Source of the DNA: Streptomyces avidinii
GTDB taxonomy: Bacteria > Actinomycetota > Actinomycetes > Streptomycetales > Streptomycetaceae
NCBI RefSeq assembly: GCF_014650695.1
Contig: NZ_BMVL01000002.1
Location: forward strand, 610,721 to 674,720
Direction of reading: 5' to 3'
DNA: 64,000 nt
The translations under genes were made by a program, and so were the position numbers. Positions 54,098 to 62,622 of this stretch are shown piece after piece; the first letter of the stretch is position 1; every line of letters begins with the position of its first letter. Below the pieces are notes generated by a model. That model saw only the letters and a program-made list of their open reading frames with translations, did no database searches and was not told the origin of the DNA.

Positions 54098-55251
54098 AGC
54101 CGGGTGGCGCCCGGGGACGGGGCGGCCGGGGTGATGCGGGGTGGGGCGAAGTCCGCTCGGCGGAAGGCCTCCGTCACCGCGCGCGTCACCGCTTGCTCGG
54201 ACTCCGCTTCGATCAGGGCCAGGGCGGAGCCGCCGAAGCCGCCGCCCGTCATCCGGGAGCCGTACGCGCCCGCCGCGTCCGCCGTGGCCACCGCGAGGTC
54301 GAGCTCCGGGCAGGACACCTCGTAGTCGTCGCGCAGCGAGACGTGTCCTTCGGTGAGCAGCGGGCCCGCTTCGCGCAGCCGGCCGGCGCGCAGCAACTCC
54401 TCGATGCGCAGCACCCGTTCGTTCTCCGTCACGACGTGCCGGACCCGCTTGCGCTGCACCGGGTCGTCGAGGCGGGCCAGCGCCCGCTCCAGTCCCTCGT
54501 ACGGGATGTCGCGCAGGGCGGGCAGGCCGAGGGTCTCGGCCGCCCGGTGGCAGGAGGCCCGGCGCTGGGCGTAGGCCCCGTCGGCCAGTGCGTGCTTGAC
54601 CCGGGTGTCGATGACGAGGAGGCGCAGGCCGGCCGACGAGCAGTCGAAGGGGATGTCGCGCTGTTCGAGGGTGCGGGTGTCGAGGTGGAGGGCGTGGCCC
54701 TCGGTGGAGCACGCCGAGGCCATCTGGTCCATGATCCCGCAGGGGACGCCGACGTACGCGTTCTCCGCGCGCCGGGCGAGTACGGCCAGTTCCGGCCGGG
54801 TGAGCGGGATCCTGTACAGGTCGGTCACGGCCAGCGCGGTGGCGACCTCCAGGGCGGCGGAGGAGGACAGGCCGGCACCGGTCGGCACGTCGGACCGTAC
54901 GTGCAGGTCGGCTCCGCCGACCGGAAGTCCCGCATCCAGCAGGGCCCACACGACCCCGGCCGGGTACGCCGCCCAGCCCGCGGCGCCCCGCGGAGGGCTC
55001 GCCGGGTCGAGACCCGCAAGGTCGAGGGTGACGGCACCCGAGGGGGTGTCGGCGGAGTGGACCCGCAGGATCCCGTCGGTACGCCGGGCGGCGGCCACCT
55101 CGGTACGCTGCGGCAGGGCGAAGGGCAGCGCGAAGCCGTCGTTGTAGTCGGTGTGTTCGCCGATCAGGTTGACCCGGCCGGGGGCCGCCCAGACGCCCTC
55201 GGGCGGGTACCCGTACAGCTGCCGGAACTCATCCTGTGCCGTGTCGCTCAC
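54058..55251 (-). CDS. galK: galactokinase
   Basis: A 397-residue GHMP kinase (EC 2.7.1.6) that makes galactose-1-phosphate. Signature motifs are PGRVNLIGEHTDYNDGFALP near the N-terminus, the ATP loop PTGAGLSSSAALEVA, and MTGGGFGGSALAL near the end. The GTG start at 55251 overlaps the galT stop by 4 bases, behind GGGAGG, so the genes are coupled. Streptomyces enzymes normally stop close to PSPGARRL; here PSPGATRL is followed by 12 extra residues that overlap the barstar remnant, pointing to a lost native stop codon. Activity is probably kept. Confidence 0.93.
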   Translation of the reverse strand: MSDTAQDEFRQLYGYPPEGVWAAPGRVNLIGEHTDYNDGFALPFALPQRTEVAAARRTDGILRVHSADTPSGAVTLDLAGLDPASPPRGAAGWAAYPAGVVWALLDAGLPVGGADLHVRSDVPTGAGLSSSAALEVATALAVTDLYRIPLTRPELAVLARRAENAYVGVPCGIMDQMASACSTEGHALHLDTRTLEQRDIPFDCSSAGLRLLVIDTRVKHALADGAYAQRRASCHRAAETLGLPALRDIPYEGLERALARLDDPVQRKRVRHVVTENERVLRIEELLRAGRLREAGPLLTEGHVSLRDDYEVSCPELDLAVATADAAGAYGSRMTGGGFGGSALALIEAESEQAVTRAVTEAFRRADFAPPRITPAAPSPGATRLAWTASSNGSTTD

Positions 55252-56291
55252 GCGCTCGCCACCTCCCGCAGCCGGGCGGCCGCGTCCTCGGGCCGCACGT
55301 CGTTCATGTAGGCCTCCATGCCTGACTCTGTCCCGGCCAGGTACTTGAGCTTGTCCGCGGTCCGGCGGACCGTGAAGAGCTCCAGGTGGAGCGCGAAGTC
55401 CTCGCGGCCCTCGCCCGTGGGGGCCTGGTGCCAGGCGGAGATGTACGGGGTCGGCTCGGGCCGGTCGAAGAGCCGGTCGAAGCGGCGCAGCAGCTCCAGG
55501 TAGACCCGCGGGAACTCGGCGCGGGCGGCGTCGCCGAGGGCGGGGAGGTCGGGGACCCGGTGGCGCGGGTAGAGGTGGACCTCGTACGGCCAGCGCGCCG
55601 CGTAGGGCACGAAGGCGGTCCACTGCTCCGTTTCGAGGACGACCCGGGTGCCTTCGGCGCGTTCGGCGGCCAGCACCTCATCGAAGAGGTTGCCGCCGGT
55701 CCGCGCGCGGTGGTCGGCGACGGTGGCGAGCATGCGGGTGGTACGCGGGGTGACGAAGGGGAGGGCGTAGATCTGTCCGTGCGGATGGGCGAGGGTGACG
55801 CCGATCTCGGCTCCCCGGTTCTCGAAGCAGTAGACCTGCCGGATCCCCCCGCGGGCGGAGAGTTCGGCGGTGCGGTCGCTCCAGGCCGCGAGGACGAGCG
55901 CGGCGCGCTCCTCGTCGAGCTCGGCGAAGGAGGTCAGGTGGTCCGGGGTGAAGCAGATGACCTCGCAGCGGCCGGTGTCGCCGACGAGGGACGGGAACCG
56001 GTTCTCGAAGACGGCCACCTCGTAGTGGGGGGCCGGGATCTCGCTCGCGCGCCCCTCGGTGGAGGGGCACAACGGGCATGCGTCGGCGGGCGGGTGGTAG
56101 GTGCGGCCCTGCCGGTGGGAGGCGATGACGACGTGGTCGCCGAGCAGCCGGTCGCGCCGCACCTCGGAGCGGGTGGCGGCGGCCGACGCGGCGAGCGGGC
56201 GGGTGTCGGGGAAGGCGCGGGGGGCGCCGTCGCCGGTGTCGTAGTAGAGGATCTCGCGGCCGTCGGCGAGGCGGGTGCTCGTGCGCTTCAC
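55248..56291 (-). CDS. galT: galactose-1-phosphate uridylyltransferase
   Basis: A 347-residue HIT-superfamily transferase (EC 2.7.7.12) of the Leloir pathway. The nucleophile is His171 in AHPHGQIYALP. The zinc ligands are CPLC near residue 75 and the HxxH-like region, and NRFPSLVG and the late SAWHQAPTGEG and FALHLELFT segments match the family. The start is the GTG at 56291. It is translationally coupled to galK downstream. Upstream, only 13 bases away, is the stop of the beta-galactosidase remnant, so the original operon was beta-galactosidase, galT, galK. No galE is in the window. Confidence 0.94.
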   Translation of the reverse strand: MKRTSTRLADGREILYYDTGDGAPRAFPDTRPLAASAAATRSEVRRDRLLGDHVVIASHRQGRTYHPPADACPLCPSTEGRASEIPAPHYEVAVFENRFPSLVGDTGRCEVICFTPDHLTSFAELDEERAALVLAAWSDRTAELSARGGIRQVYCFENRGAEIGVTLAHPHGQIYALPFVTPRTTRMLATVADHRARTGGNLFDEVLAAERAEGTRVVLETEQWTAFVPYAARWPYEVHLYPRHRVPDLPALGDAARAEFPRVYLELLRRFDRLFDRPEPTPYISAWHQAPTGEGREDFALHLELFTVRRTADKLKYLAGTESGMEAYMNDVRPEDAAARLREVASA

Positions 56292-56304
56292 GTGGGGAAT
56301 TCTC

Positions 56305-56890
56305 TCACTCCAGGGTGACGACCGTGGTGCGGCCCAGGTCGGGCCGGTCGCGCGGGGGAAGTTCGGTGCCGGGGCGCTCCAGTTCGAGCACGACGATCTC
56401 GTTCGTGGTGGTCCCGGTGTCGCCGGTCGAGGCGTGCCAGAGGGGTCCGGGCGCGCAGAGCGTCCGCTGCGGCCGCGCGGGGTGTCGTAGTGGCCGAGGA
56501 GGAAGCCGTTCACCCAGACCAGGCCGGTCCCCCAGCCCGACATGTCGACGAAGGCGTCGGCCGGACCGTGTGTCGTGAGCTCGTGGGTGAAGCGGTGGAA
56601 GGCGGGCCGGCCCGCCTGCGCGGGGTGCGGTGCGAAGTCGAGTCCGGTCGGGTCGGTGAGCGGCAGCGGCCGGATCTCCCACTCGAACAGCTGCTGGTAT
56701 CCGTGGCGGACGCCGCGCCAGATGCCCTTGCGGTCGCCGAGGAGCGGCCCGTAGTTGACCCCCCCCCTGCGCCCGCACGAGGACGACGAGCACCACGCCC
56801 GCCTCGCCGACCGGCAGGTCGATCCCTTCGTCGGGAGCATTGCGGTCGAGGACGCCGAGGGGCACCCCGTCGGCGAAAAGGATGTACGGA
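56305..56890 (-). pseudogene. GH35 beta-galactosidase C-terminal remnant, two frameshifts
   Basis: Three frames give collinear pieces of the C-terminal jelly-roll domains of a GH35 beta-galactosidase: FADGVPLGVLDRNAPDEGI, then VNYGPLLGDRKGIWRGVRHG and GLVWVNGFLLGHYDTPRG, then APGPLWHAS and EIVVLELERPGTELP ending at 56305. The first shift is in a run of nine C (56759-56767; eight would keep frame). The second is a missing base near 56471-56478. The catalytic TIM barrel (about 350 residues) is absent: homology stops beside an 8-bp tandem repeat at 56881. It was the first gene of the galactose operon. Confidence 0.8.
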
Positions 56891-56904
56891 TGTACGGATG
56901 TACG
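56881..56904. repeat. three 8-bp tandem repeats (GATGTACG)
   Basis: Three perfect copies lie exactly where homology to the beta-galactosidase ends. Confidence 0.8.
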
Positions 56905-56941
56905 GACGCGCCGACCGCTGCGTCGACATGGGGCGCGTCCC

Positions 56942-57036
56942 GGGTGACCCGGGGCGGTCCGGGTCACCCGGCAGGTGGTCCGGGTCATCCAGCGATGGTC
57001 CGGGTCATCCGGCGGTGGTCCGGGGCTGTCCGCGGG
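56942..57036. repeat. hairpin plus tandem repeats (GGTCCGGGTCAYCC)
   Basis: An 11-bp stem (GGGTGACCCGG at 56942 with CCGGGTCACCC ending 56969) is followed by three related copies of GGTCCGGGTCAYCC-type units. The hairpin may end the minus-strand isomerase transcript. Confidence 0.65.
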
Positions 57037-57071
57037 GACGGGCCCGTCGTCGTGCCCGCAGCAGGAGTTCC

Positions 57072-57887
57072 TCATCCGCCCCGGCCACCCCGGGTGCTGC
57101 GGGGCCGGTCCGCCACCAGCCCGTGCAGGTACGCGCGGCCCCGCGCGAGCAGTCCGGGCAGGTCGGCGGCCGTGGGGTGCCAGCGTTTTTCGTACTCCCA
57201 GCAGAGCCAACCGTCCCGCGGCACGGCGGCAACCACCTCGGCCAGGGGCAGTACCCCGGCGCCGAGCAAGACGGGGGTGAGGTCCCGCGCCGACCGCACG
57301 TCCTTGACCTGTACGTAGCCCAGGTGCGCGGCCAGGGACCGGATCGAGGCGGCCGGCGGCTCACCGCCCAGCCAGGTGTGCAGTACGTCCCACAGGGCAC
57401 CGGCGCCCGGATGCGCGACCCCGCCGAGCACCCGGGCGACCGCGGCGCCGGTGCGGTGCGAGTCATGGGTCTCCAGCAGGATCCGCACCCCGTGGCGCTC
57501 GGCGAACGGCGCCGCGGCCAGCAGCCGGCGGACGGCCCGGGCGTCGTCGCCCTGCCCGGGCGGGTCATCGCCGCCGGGGAAGACGCGTACGTAGGGGGCC
57601 TCCAGATCGGCGGCGAGCCGCACCAGGGCACGCAGTTCGGCGAGGACCGGCTCGTCCGGGCCCGGTGCGGCCACCCGGGCATAGCCCGCGACGGCGAGCA
57701 CGGCGACCCCCGAGGCGGCGAGGGTCCGCAGCGCGGCGGCGCGATCGGCCGCCGCGCCGGCCGTGTGCAGGGGCTCCTCGGGGTGGGCGCGCAGTTCGAG
57801 GCCGTCGAAGCCGTGGGTCGCCGCCAGGGCGGCGACGCGGTCGAGCGGGGCGCCGGGCAGGCCGAGTGTGGAGAAGGCGTACTTCAC
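57072..57887 (-). CDS. sugar phosphate isomerase/epimerase-like TIM-barrel protein
   Basis: A 271-residue AP-endonuclease-2/xylose-isomerase-like barrel. Recognisable parts are YAFSTLGLPGAPLDRVAALA at the N-terminus, FDGLELRAHPEEPL, the metal-binding Glu in VRILLETHDSHRTG, the LWDVLHTWLGG strand with Asp and His, and the final Glu in WLCWEYEKRWHP. Such enzymes isomerise or epimerise sugars or inositols, or act as hydroxypyruvate isomerases. The start is the GTG at 57887 behind GAGGAG. It lies 23 bases after the SCO6745-family gene on the same strand. The substrate is unknown. Confidence 0.85.
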   Translation of the reverse strand: MKYAFSTLGLPGAPLDRVAALAATHGFDGLELRAHPEEPLHTAGAAADRAAALRTLAASGVAVLAVAGYARVAAPGPDEPVLAELRALVRLAADLEAPYVRVFPGGDDPPGQGDDARAVRRLLAAAPFAERHGVRILLETHDSHRTGAAVARVLGGVAHPGAGALWDVLHTWLGGEPPAASIRSLAAHLGYVQVKDVRSARDLTPVLLGAGVLPLAEVVAAVPRDGWLCWEYEKRWHPTAADLPGLLARGRAYLHGLVADRPRSTRGGRGG

Positions 57888-57910
57888 GGAAGCTCCTCGC
57901 GAGCGGCGGA

Positions 57911-58828
57911 TCAGCCCTCGTAGTCGTACTTCATCCCGATGCCCAGGGTGCCCCGGGTCGGGAGGATGCCGGCGCCGACGATGTCGAGGACCGGCGGCAG
58001 CAGGAGGTCCGCGAGCCGGGCCACCTCCTGCGGGGTCAGCGCCGACCACGGGCCCGAGGCGAGTTCGTCGGTGAGCTTCTCGACCTCGGTGCGCAGCGCC
58101 AGACCGGCCGCGGTGGCGGCGCCGTCGCCGCTGCTGTCGCCGCCGCCGGCCTCGGCCAGCAGGCCCCGGGCGGCGAGCCTTCCGCGGGCCGCCTGCCATT
58201 CACCCGCGGACCACTGGCGGCTCTCGAACCACTCCGCCGGGGCGGCTCCGACACCCGACTGCAGGACCAGGGACTCGACCGGGTCGAGGTGGTGGGCCTG
58301 GAGGGCGGCGAGGTGGCCGTCCCCGCGGTGCTCGCGCAGGATCGTCGCGGCGTGCCAGAGCACGGTGTGTGCTGCCGAGGGCCAGGGCAGGGCGGCGTTG
58401 GCGGCGGCCAGCGGGCGTCCGGCGGTGGTGACGGCCTCGGCGGCGCGCCGGGCGAGCCGGGCGGCCTCGGCCAGCTCCGGGGAGGCGGTGCGCTCGCCGA
58501 GCAGGGCGTGCAGGGCGCGGTCGGCACCCACGGCCCGGGCCGCGAGCACCCGGGCGGGCCGGGCGGTGTGCCAGGCCCGCGCGAGGTAGTGCTCCACCAT
58601 GCGCGGGCTGAAACTGTAGAAGAGGGCGTTCACGAGCGTGGCGTCGGCCGGTCCGAGCGGTGCGGCCCGGTAGGCGAAGTACATCGGCCACCGGTCGTCG
58701 GTGGCGTATCCGAGCGCGCCGGCCTCCTCGTACGCCTCGGGCGCGAAGTGGACGACGGCATGAACCGGTTCGAGCAACTGCCACAACTTCCGTACCGTGC
58801 CCGGTTCGTGCGCACTGCTGTACGTCAT
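57911..58828 (-). CDS. SCO6745 family protein
   Basis: A 305-residue helical protein of the actinobacterial SCO6745 family, which has no settled function. The N-terminal KLWQLLEPVHAVVHFAPEAYEE and FAYRAAPLGPADATLVNALFYSFSPRMVEHYL are the family signature. The C-terminal half has a helix-turn-helix-like region (EWQAARGRLAARGLLAEAG) and ends in GIGMKYDYEG. It may bind DNA or a small ligand. The start is the ATG at 58828. It forms a likely two-gene unit with the isomerase-like gene downstream. Confidence 0.8.
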   Translation of the reverse strand: MTYSSAHEPGTVRKLWQLLEPVHAVVHFAPEAYEEAGALGYATDDRWPMYFAYRAAPLGPADATLVNALFYSFSPRMVEHYLARAWHTARPARVLAARAVGADRALHALLGERTASPELAEAARLARRAAEAVTTAGRPLAAANAALPWPSAAHTVLWHAATILREHRGDGHLAALQAHHLDPVESLVLQSGVGAAPAEWFESRQWSAGEWQAARGRLAARGLLAEAGGGDSSGDGAATAAGLALRTEVEKLTDELASGPWSALTPQEVARLADLLLPPVLDIVGAGILPTRGTLGIGMKYDYEG

Positions 58829-58917
58829 CCCGCGTTCCCCCGAAGTCGGTCGCTGCCCGGCCCAACAGGGGGCAGCCTAGGTCGTCCTTCCCGGATCCGG
58901 CCGTGGATTTCGCACGG

Positions 58918-59385
58918 TCAGTCGCGGACGCGGCCGGCGAGCCAGGGCGTGAGGGAGGGGCCGATGATGCGTTCCTTGTACGTCTCGTCGCCGGGCAGGG
59001 GGACGACGAGCGAGTAACCGGGCGGGAAGAACCGCCCCTTGACGAAGGCCAGTCGGCCGTAGACGGACGTCAGGAACGGCGGAACGGCGTCGCGGGGGAC
59101 GTCGAGGAACTCCACGCCGTCCACGGTGATGTGCGCGTCGTCCTCGGGGAAGAGGTGCACGGTGACCGCCGGGCTGCCGCCCAGTTCGACGAATGCCTCG
59201 TGGGGCAGCGAGCCGTCGGGGTCGGTGACGGCGAACAGGGCCGCGGACGTCCTGCGCGACGTCCGGTCGGCGCCGATGTCGTCGGTGACCGTCATGGTCA
59301 GCCGGTACTCGGCCGCGATGGCCCGGATCGCGGTGACGGCGGACTCGGTGGTCGGCAGGGGTGGGTGCGTCATGATCCGGATCAT
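58918..59385 (-). CDS. small conserved-looking protein of unknown function
   Basis: A 155-residue soluble protein, not recognised. A mixed alpha/beta pattern is seen: TESAVTAIRAIAAEYRLTMTV, then strands AFVELGGSPAVTVHLFP and HITVDGVEFLDVP, and GYSLVVPLPGDETYKERII near the end. Codon usage is normal. Two starts are possible, ATG 59385 and ATG 59373; neither has a ribosome site. The second lies in a perfect 14-bp palindrome (59371-59384). It is divergent from the Tat lipoprotein gene, 73 bases apart. Confidence 0.65.
   Translation of the reverse strand: MIRIMTHPPLPTTESAVTAIRAIAAEYRLTMTVTDDIGADRTSRRTSAALFAVTDPDGSLPHEAFVELGGSPAVTVHLFPEDDAHITVDGVEFLDVPRDAVPPFLTSVYGRLAFVKGRFFPPGYSLVVPLPGDETYKERIIGPSLTPWLAGRVRD
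59371..59384. promoter_or_regulatory. 14-bp perfect palindrome at start codon
   Basis: ATGATCCGGATCAT is its own reverse complement. It spans the beginning of the unknown gene and lies 75 bases before the divergent lipoprotein gene, so it could be an operator; chance is also possible. Confidence 0.3.
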
Positions 59386-59458
59386 GCCGCACCCGGGATC
59401 GGTCGGCGTGAGCAGGCCGGTGGAAGCCCGGGCCCAAGCGTCACATAACGTGCCCTCC

Positions 59459-61099
59459 ATGGATCAGAAGTACATGGCCGGGGCTGCCGCGGACGGCGAA
59501 GGCGCAGGCAGGCGGCGGTTCCTCGCGCTCGCGACGGGGGCGGCCACGGCTGCGGGTCTGGGGGCCGTGAGCGGGTGCGCGAACGGCAACGGCGACCGTC
59601 ACGGCGGCGGATCCGATGCGGGGGCCGGGTCGAAGTCGGAGTCCGCCTCGCCGGGCGGGAAGCCGTCGGCGGGAGGGGCGCACGGCTTCGACGTCAAGGC
59701 CGAGAACGCCCGCCCGGGCCACTCCGACTGGCCCGTGACCAAGGCCGGCCCGGCGCGGGCGATCGAGGGGTTCGCGGACCGGGTCAGCGTGCTGCCCGGC
59801 GAATCCTTCGGGCTGCACGTGTCGACGACCGCGCCCCGGTTCACCGTCTCCGCCTACCGGATGGGCTGGTACGGCGGCGCCCGCGCGCGGCTGGTGTGGC
59901 GCTCCGAGGCCCTCCCCGGGACCCGCCAGCCGGAGCACGCGGTGGATGCCGGGACCCGGATGGTCCGCACGCGGTGGACCCGTACCGCCACGGTCGGCAC
60001 GAAGGACTGGCCGGAGGGCTGCTACCTGCTGCGACTCGACGCGCAGGGAGGCGAGGGCCAGCGCTTCGTACCGCTCACCGTCCGCTCGGCGACGACGGCC
60101 GGACGTACGGTCGCGGTGAACGCGGTGGCCACCTGGCAGGCGTACAACCGCTGGGGCGGCTACGGCAGCTACGACGGCCCCAATGGCGGGTTCGCCTCCC
60201 GCTCCCTCGCCGTGAGCTTCGACCGTCCGTACGACTACGACGACGGCGCGGGCCTGTTCCTGGTGTACGAGGCTCCGCTGGTGGCACTGGCCGAGCGGCT
60301 CGGCATACCCCTCGCGTACACGACCACCACCGACGTCGCGCGGGAGAAGCAGCTCCTGGAAGGAGCGAGCGCGGTGCTCTCGCTCGGGCACGACGAGTAC
60401 TGGTCGCCGGAGCAGCGGGAGCGTTTCACGGCCGCGCGCGATGCCGGTACCAATATCGCGATCCTGGGCGCGAACTGCTGCTTCCGCCGGATCCGGCTGG
60501 AGCCCTCCGATCTGGGGCCGGACCGCACCCTGGTCTGCTACAAGTCCTCCTACGAGCAGGATCCGGGGTTCAAGCGGGGCCACCCGGCGACGGTGGACTT
60601 CCGCTCGGCGCCCGGCGCCGACCCGGAGAGCTCGCTGCTCGGAGTGATCTACGACGGCTATCCGGTGGACGCCCCGTACGTGGTCACCAACCCGGGGCAC
60701 TGGCTCTTCGAGGGCACCGGCGCCAAGGCGGGCGACCGCTTCGAGCACTTGGTCGGCGTCGAGTACGACAAGGTCGACACCGGTTTCCCGACGCCCCGGC
60801 CGATCGAGATCCTGGCCCACTCCCCCGTGGTGTGCGAGGGCCGGCCCAGCCACCAGGACACGGCCTACTACACGGTGCCGAGCGGGGCGGGGGTCTTCGC
60901 GACCGGGACGATGCGGTGGGTGGAGGCACTGGACGCGACCGGCGACGGGCGGAGCGGGCGCAACCACGGTCTGGATGCGCGGTCGGGGGCGCTGACCACG
61001 CGGGTGACCGAGAACCTCCTGCGGGTGTTCGCCGCGGGTCCGGCCGGCCGAACCCATCCGGCGCAGGACAACGTCAGGTCCGTGTACGGGAGTTCATGA
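59459..61099 (+). CDS. Tat-exported lipoprotein with N,N-dimethylformamidase beta-like domain
   Basis: A 546-residue exported protein. The N-terminus has a Tat motif RRRFLALA (19-26) and a lipobox AVSGC, so it should be anchored outside the membrane. A Gly/Ser-rich linker follows. The rest matches the N,N-dimethylformamidase beta-subunit domain family: FTVSAYRMGWYGGARARLV, AVATWQAYNRWGGYGSYD, VLSLGHDEYWSPEQRERF and VVTNPGHWLFEGTGAKAGD. Characterised members hydrolyse dimethylformamide, but most actinobacterial copies are uncharacterised. The start is the ATG at 59459; CATAAC 10-15 bases ahead suggests a very short leader. A weak hairpin lies at 61119-61142. Confidence 0.85.
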   Translation: MDQKYMAGAAADGEGAGRRRFLALATGAATAAGLGAVSGCANGNGDRHGGGSDAGAGSKSESASPGGKPSAGGAHGFDVKAENARPGHSDWPVTKAGPARAIEGFADRVSVLPGESFGLHVSTTAPRFTVSAYRMGWYGGARARLVWRSEALPGTRQPEHAVDAGTRMVRTRWTRTATVGTKDWPEGCYLLRLDAQGGEGQRFVPLTVRSATTAGRTVAVNAVATWQAYNRWGGYGSYDGPNGGFASRSLAVSFDRPYDYDDGAGLFLVYEAPLVALAERLGIPLAYTTTTDVAREKQLLEGASAVLSLGHDEYWSPEQRERFTAARDAGTNIAILGANCCFRRIRLEPSDLGPDRTLVCYKSSYEQDPGFKRGHPATVDFRSAPGADPESSLLGVIYDGYPVDAPYVVTNPGHWLFEGTGAKAGDRFEHLVGVEYDKVDTGFPTPRPIEILAHSPVVCEGRPSHQDTAYYTVPSGAGVFATGTMRWVEALDATGDGRSGRNHGLDARSGALTTRVTENLLRVFAAGPAGRTHPAQDNVRSVYGSS

Positions 61100-61241
61100 G
61101 GCGCAGCGGCTGCCGTGCGGGCGAAGGAGGTGGACTTCGCCCGAACGGGGCGTTTAGGATCGTGATCACGGCATCGCGTGTCGGTCACCGTCCGGGTGAG
61201 ACATGGAGGCGCCGCGACGTGCCTTTCGGAGGCATTCACTC

Positions 61242-61640
61242 ATGTCCGTCCGGCTGAACCACACGATCATCCACTCCCGTGACAACCGGGAATCCGCCAC
61301 CTTCCTTGCCCACATCCTCGGTCTCGAGGTCGGGACCGAGTGGGGCCCGTTCGTCCCCGTCGACACCGCGAACGGCGTCACCCTGGACTTCGCGACGATC
61401 CCGGTCGAGTCCATCACCGTGCAGCACTACGCGTTCCTCCTCTCCGAGGAGGAGTTCGACGTGGCGTTCGAGAAGATCCGGTCGGCCGGGGTCCCCTACT
61501 TCGCCGACCCGCACGGCAAGCACCCCGGCGAGATCAACCACAACGACGGGGGCCGCGGGGTCTACTTCACGGACCCCAGCGGGCACGGGATGGAGATCAT
61601 CACCCGTCCGTACGGCTACCAGGACCCCGGCGCCGAGTAG
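61242..61640 (+). CDS. VOC family (glyoxalase fold) protein
   Basis: A 132-residue single-module VOC protein. LNHTIIHSRDNRESATFLAHILGLEVG opens the first repeat, with His7 as a typical first metal ligand. QHYAFLLSEEEFD supplies the next His, and GRGVYFTDPSGHGMEIITRP closes the second repeat with the Glu ligand, so a metal site looks intact. The start is the ATG at 61242 behind GGAGG. It stands alone; the 160 bases after it are G/C-rich with a 7-bp stem at about 61730 and no gene. The substrate is unknown. Confidence 0.88.
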   Translation: MSVRLNHTIIHSRDNRESATFLAHILGLEVGTEWGPFVPVDTANGVTLDFATIPVESITVQHYAFLLSEEEFDVAFEKIRSAGVPYFADPHGKHPGEINHNDGGRGVYFTDPSGHGMEIITRPYGYQDPGAE

Positions 61641-61800
61641 GGCGCCGGGATCCGCGCCGCGGCCTCCGCCGTCGGCTCGTCACCGAGCAGCGCGACGAGG
61701 ACGGGTACGGGCAGCGGTGGATGATCCCCCGGAGCCGGGCCCGGCGCAGCCGTGGCTCCGCCCCCCGGCCCCGGCCCCGGTCCCGCTCCCACCACGGCGG

Positions 61801-62622
61801 TCATCCGGCCGTCGTACGGCTGTTCCCGTCCAAGGGAAGGTAGACGATGTTCGGCGCGCCGGTGTCCGGGTGGACCTCGATGCGGGTCCGTACGCCGTAC
61901 ACCTCGGCCAGCAGCTCCTCGGTGAGCACCTCGTGCGGCGGGCCCGAGGCGGCCACCCGGCCGCCCGACAGGACGTAGAGCCGATCGCAGTACGCGGCGG
62001 CGAGGTTGAGGTCGTGCAGGACGAGCAGGCCGGTGGCGGGCAGGGCGCGGACCAGGGCCAGGATCTCCAGCTGGTAGCGGATGTCGAGGTGGTTGGTCGG
62101 CTCGTCGAGGGCCAGCAGGCCGGGGTCCTGGACGAGGGCGCGGGCCACCAGGGCGCGCTGGCGTTCGCCGCCGGAGAGCTCCTCGAAGCGGCGGGCGGCG
62201 AACGGGCCTGCGCCGACGGTCTCCAGGGCCTCGGCGACGCGCCGGGCGTCGCCCGGTCCGTCCTGTTCCCAGAACCGTTTGTGCGGGCTGCGCCCCATGG
62301 CGACGACCTCGCGGACGGTCAGCCCGAGGGTGCCGCTCGCGTCCTGCGGTACGACCGCCACGCGCCGGGCCCGGTCCTTGACGGTGAGCGCGCCCGCGTC
62401 CGCGCCGTCCAGCAGAACGCGGCCCGCGGTGGGGCGCAGGGCGCCATAGACGCAGCGCAGCAGGGTGGTCTTGCCGCTGCCGTTGGGGCCGACCACACCC
62501 ACCGTCTCGCCGGGGCGGGCGGTGAGGTCGATTCCGTGCAGCAGCGGGTGTCCGTCGATCTGGTAACGCACGCCCTCGACGGCGAGTTCCACCGGCGGCG
62601 CCACTTCGCGCTTCCCGGTCAT
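61801..62622 (-). CDS. ABC importer ATPase, FecE/BtuD type
   Basis: A 273-residue ATPase of a metal-chelate/cobalamin-type importer. Walker A is GPNGSGKTT, the Q-loop is VAVVPQDASG, the signature is LSGGERQR, Walker B is LLALDEPTNHLD and the H-loop is VLHDLNLAAAYC. The family also includes proposed coenzyme F420-0 transporters, which it resembles in the RYQIDGHPLLHGIDLTARPGETVG opening. The start at ATG 62622 overlaps the permease stop by 4 bases, so it is the last gene of a coupled three-gene operon. Confidence 0.9.
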   Translation of the reverse strand: MTGKREVAPPVELAVEGVRYQIDGHPLLHGIDLTARPGETVGVVGPNGSGKTTLLRCVYGALRPTAGRVLLDGADAGALTVKDRARRVAVVPQDASGTLGLTVREVVAMGRSPHKRFWEQDGPGDARRVAEALETVGAGPFAARRFEELSGGERQRALVARALVQDPGLLALDEPTNHLDIRYQLEILALVRALPATGLLVLHDLNLAAAYCDRLYVLSGGRVAASGPPHEVLTEELLAEVYGVRTRIEVHPDTGAPNIVYLPLDGNSRTTAG

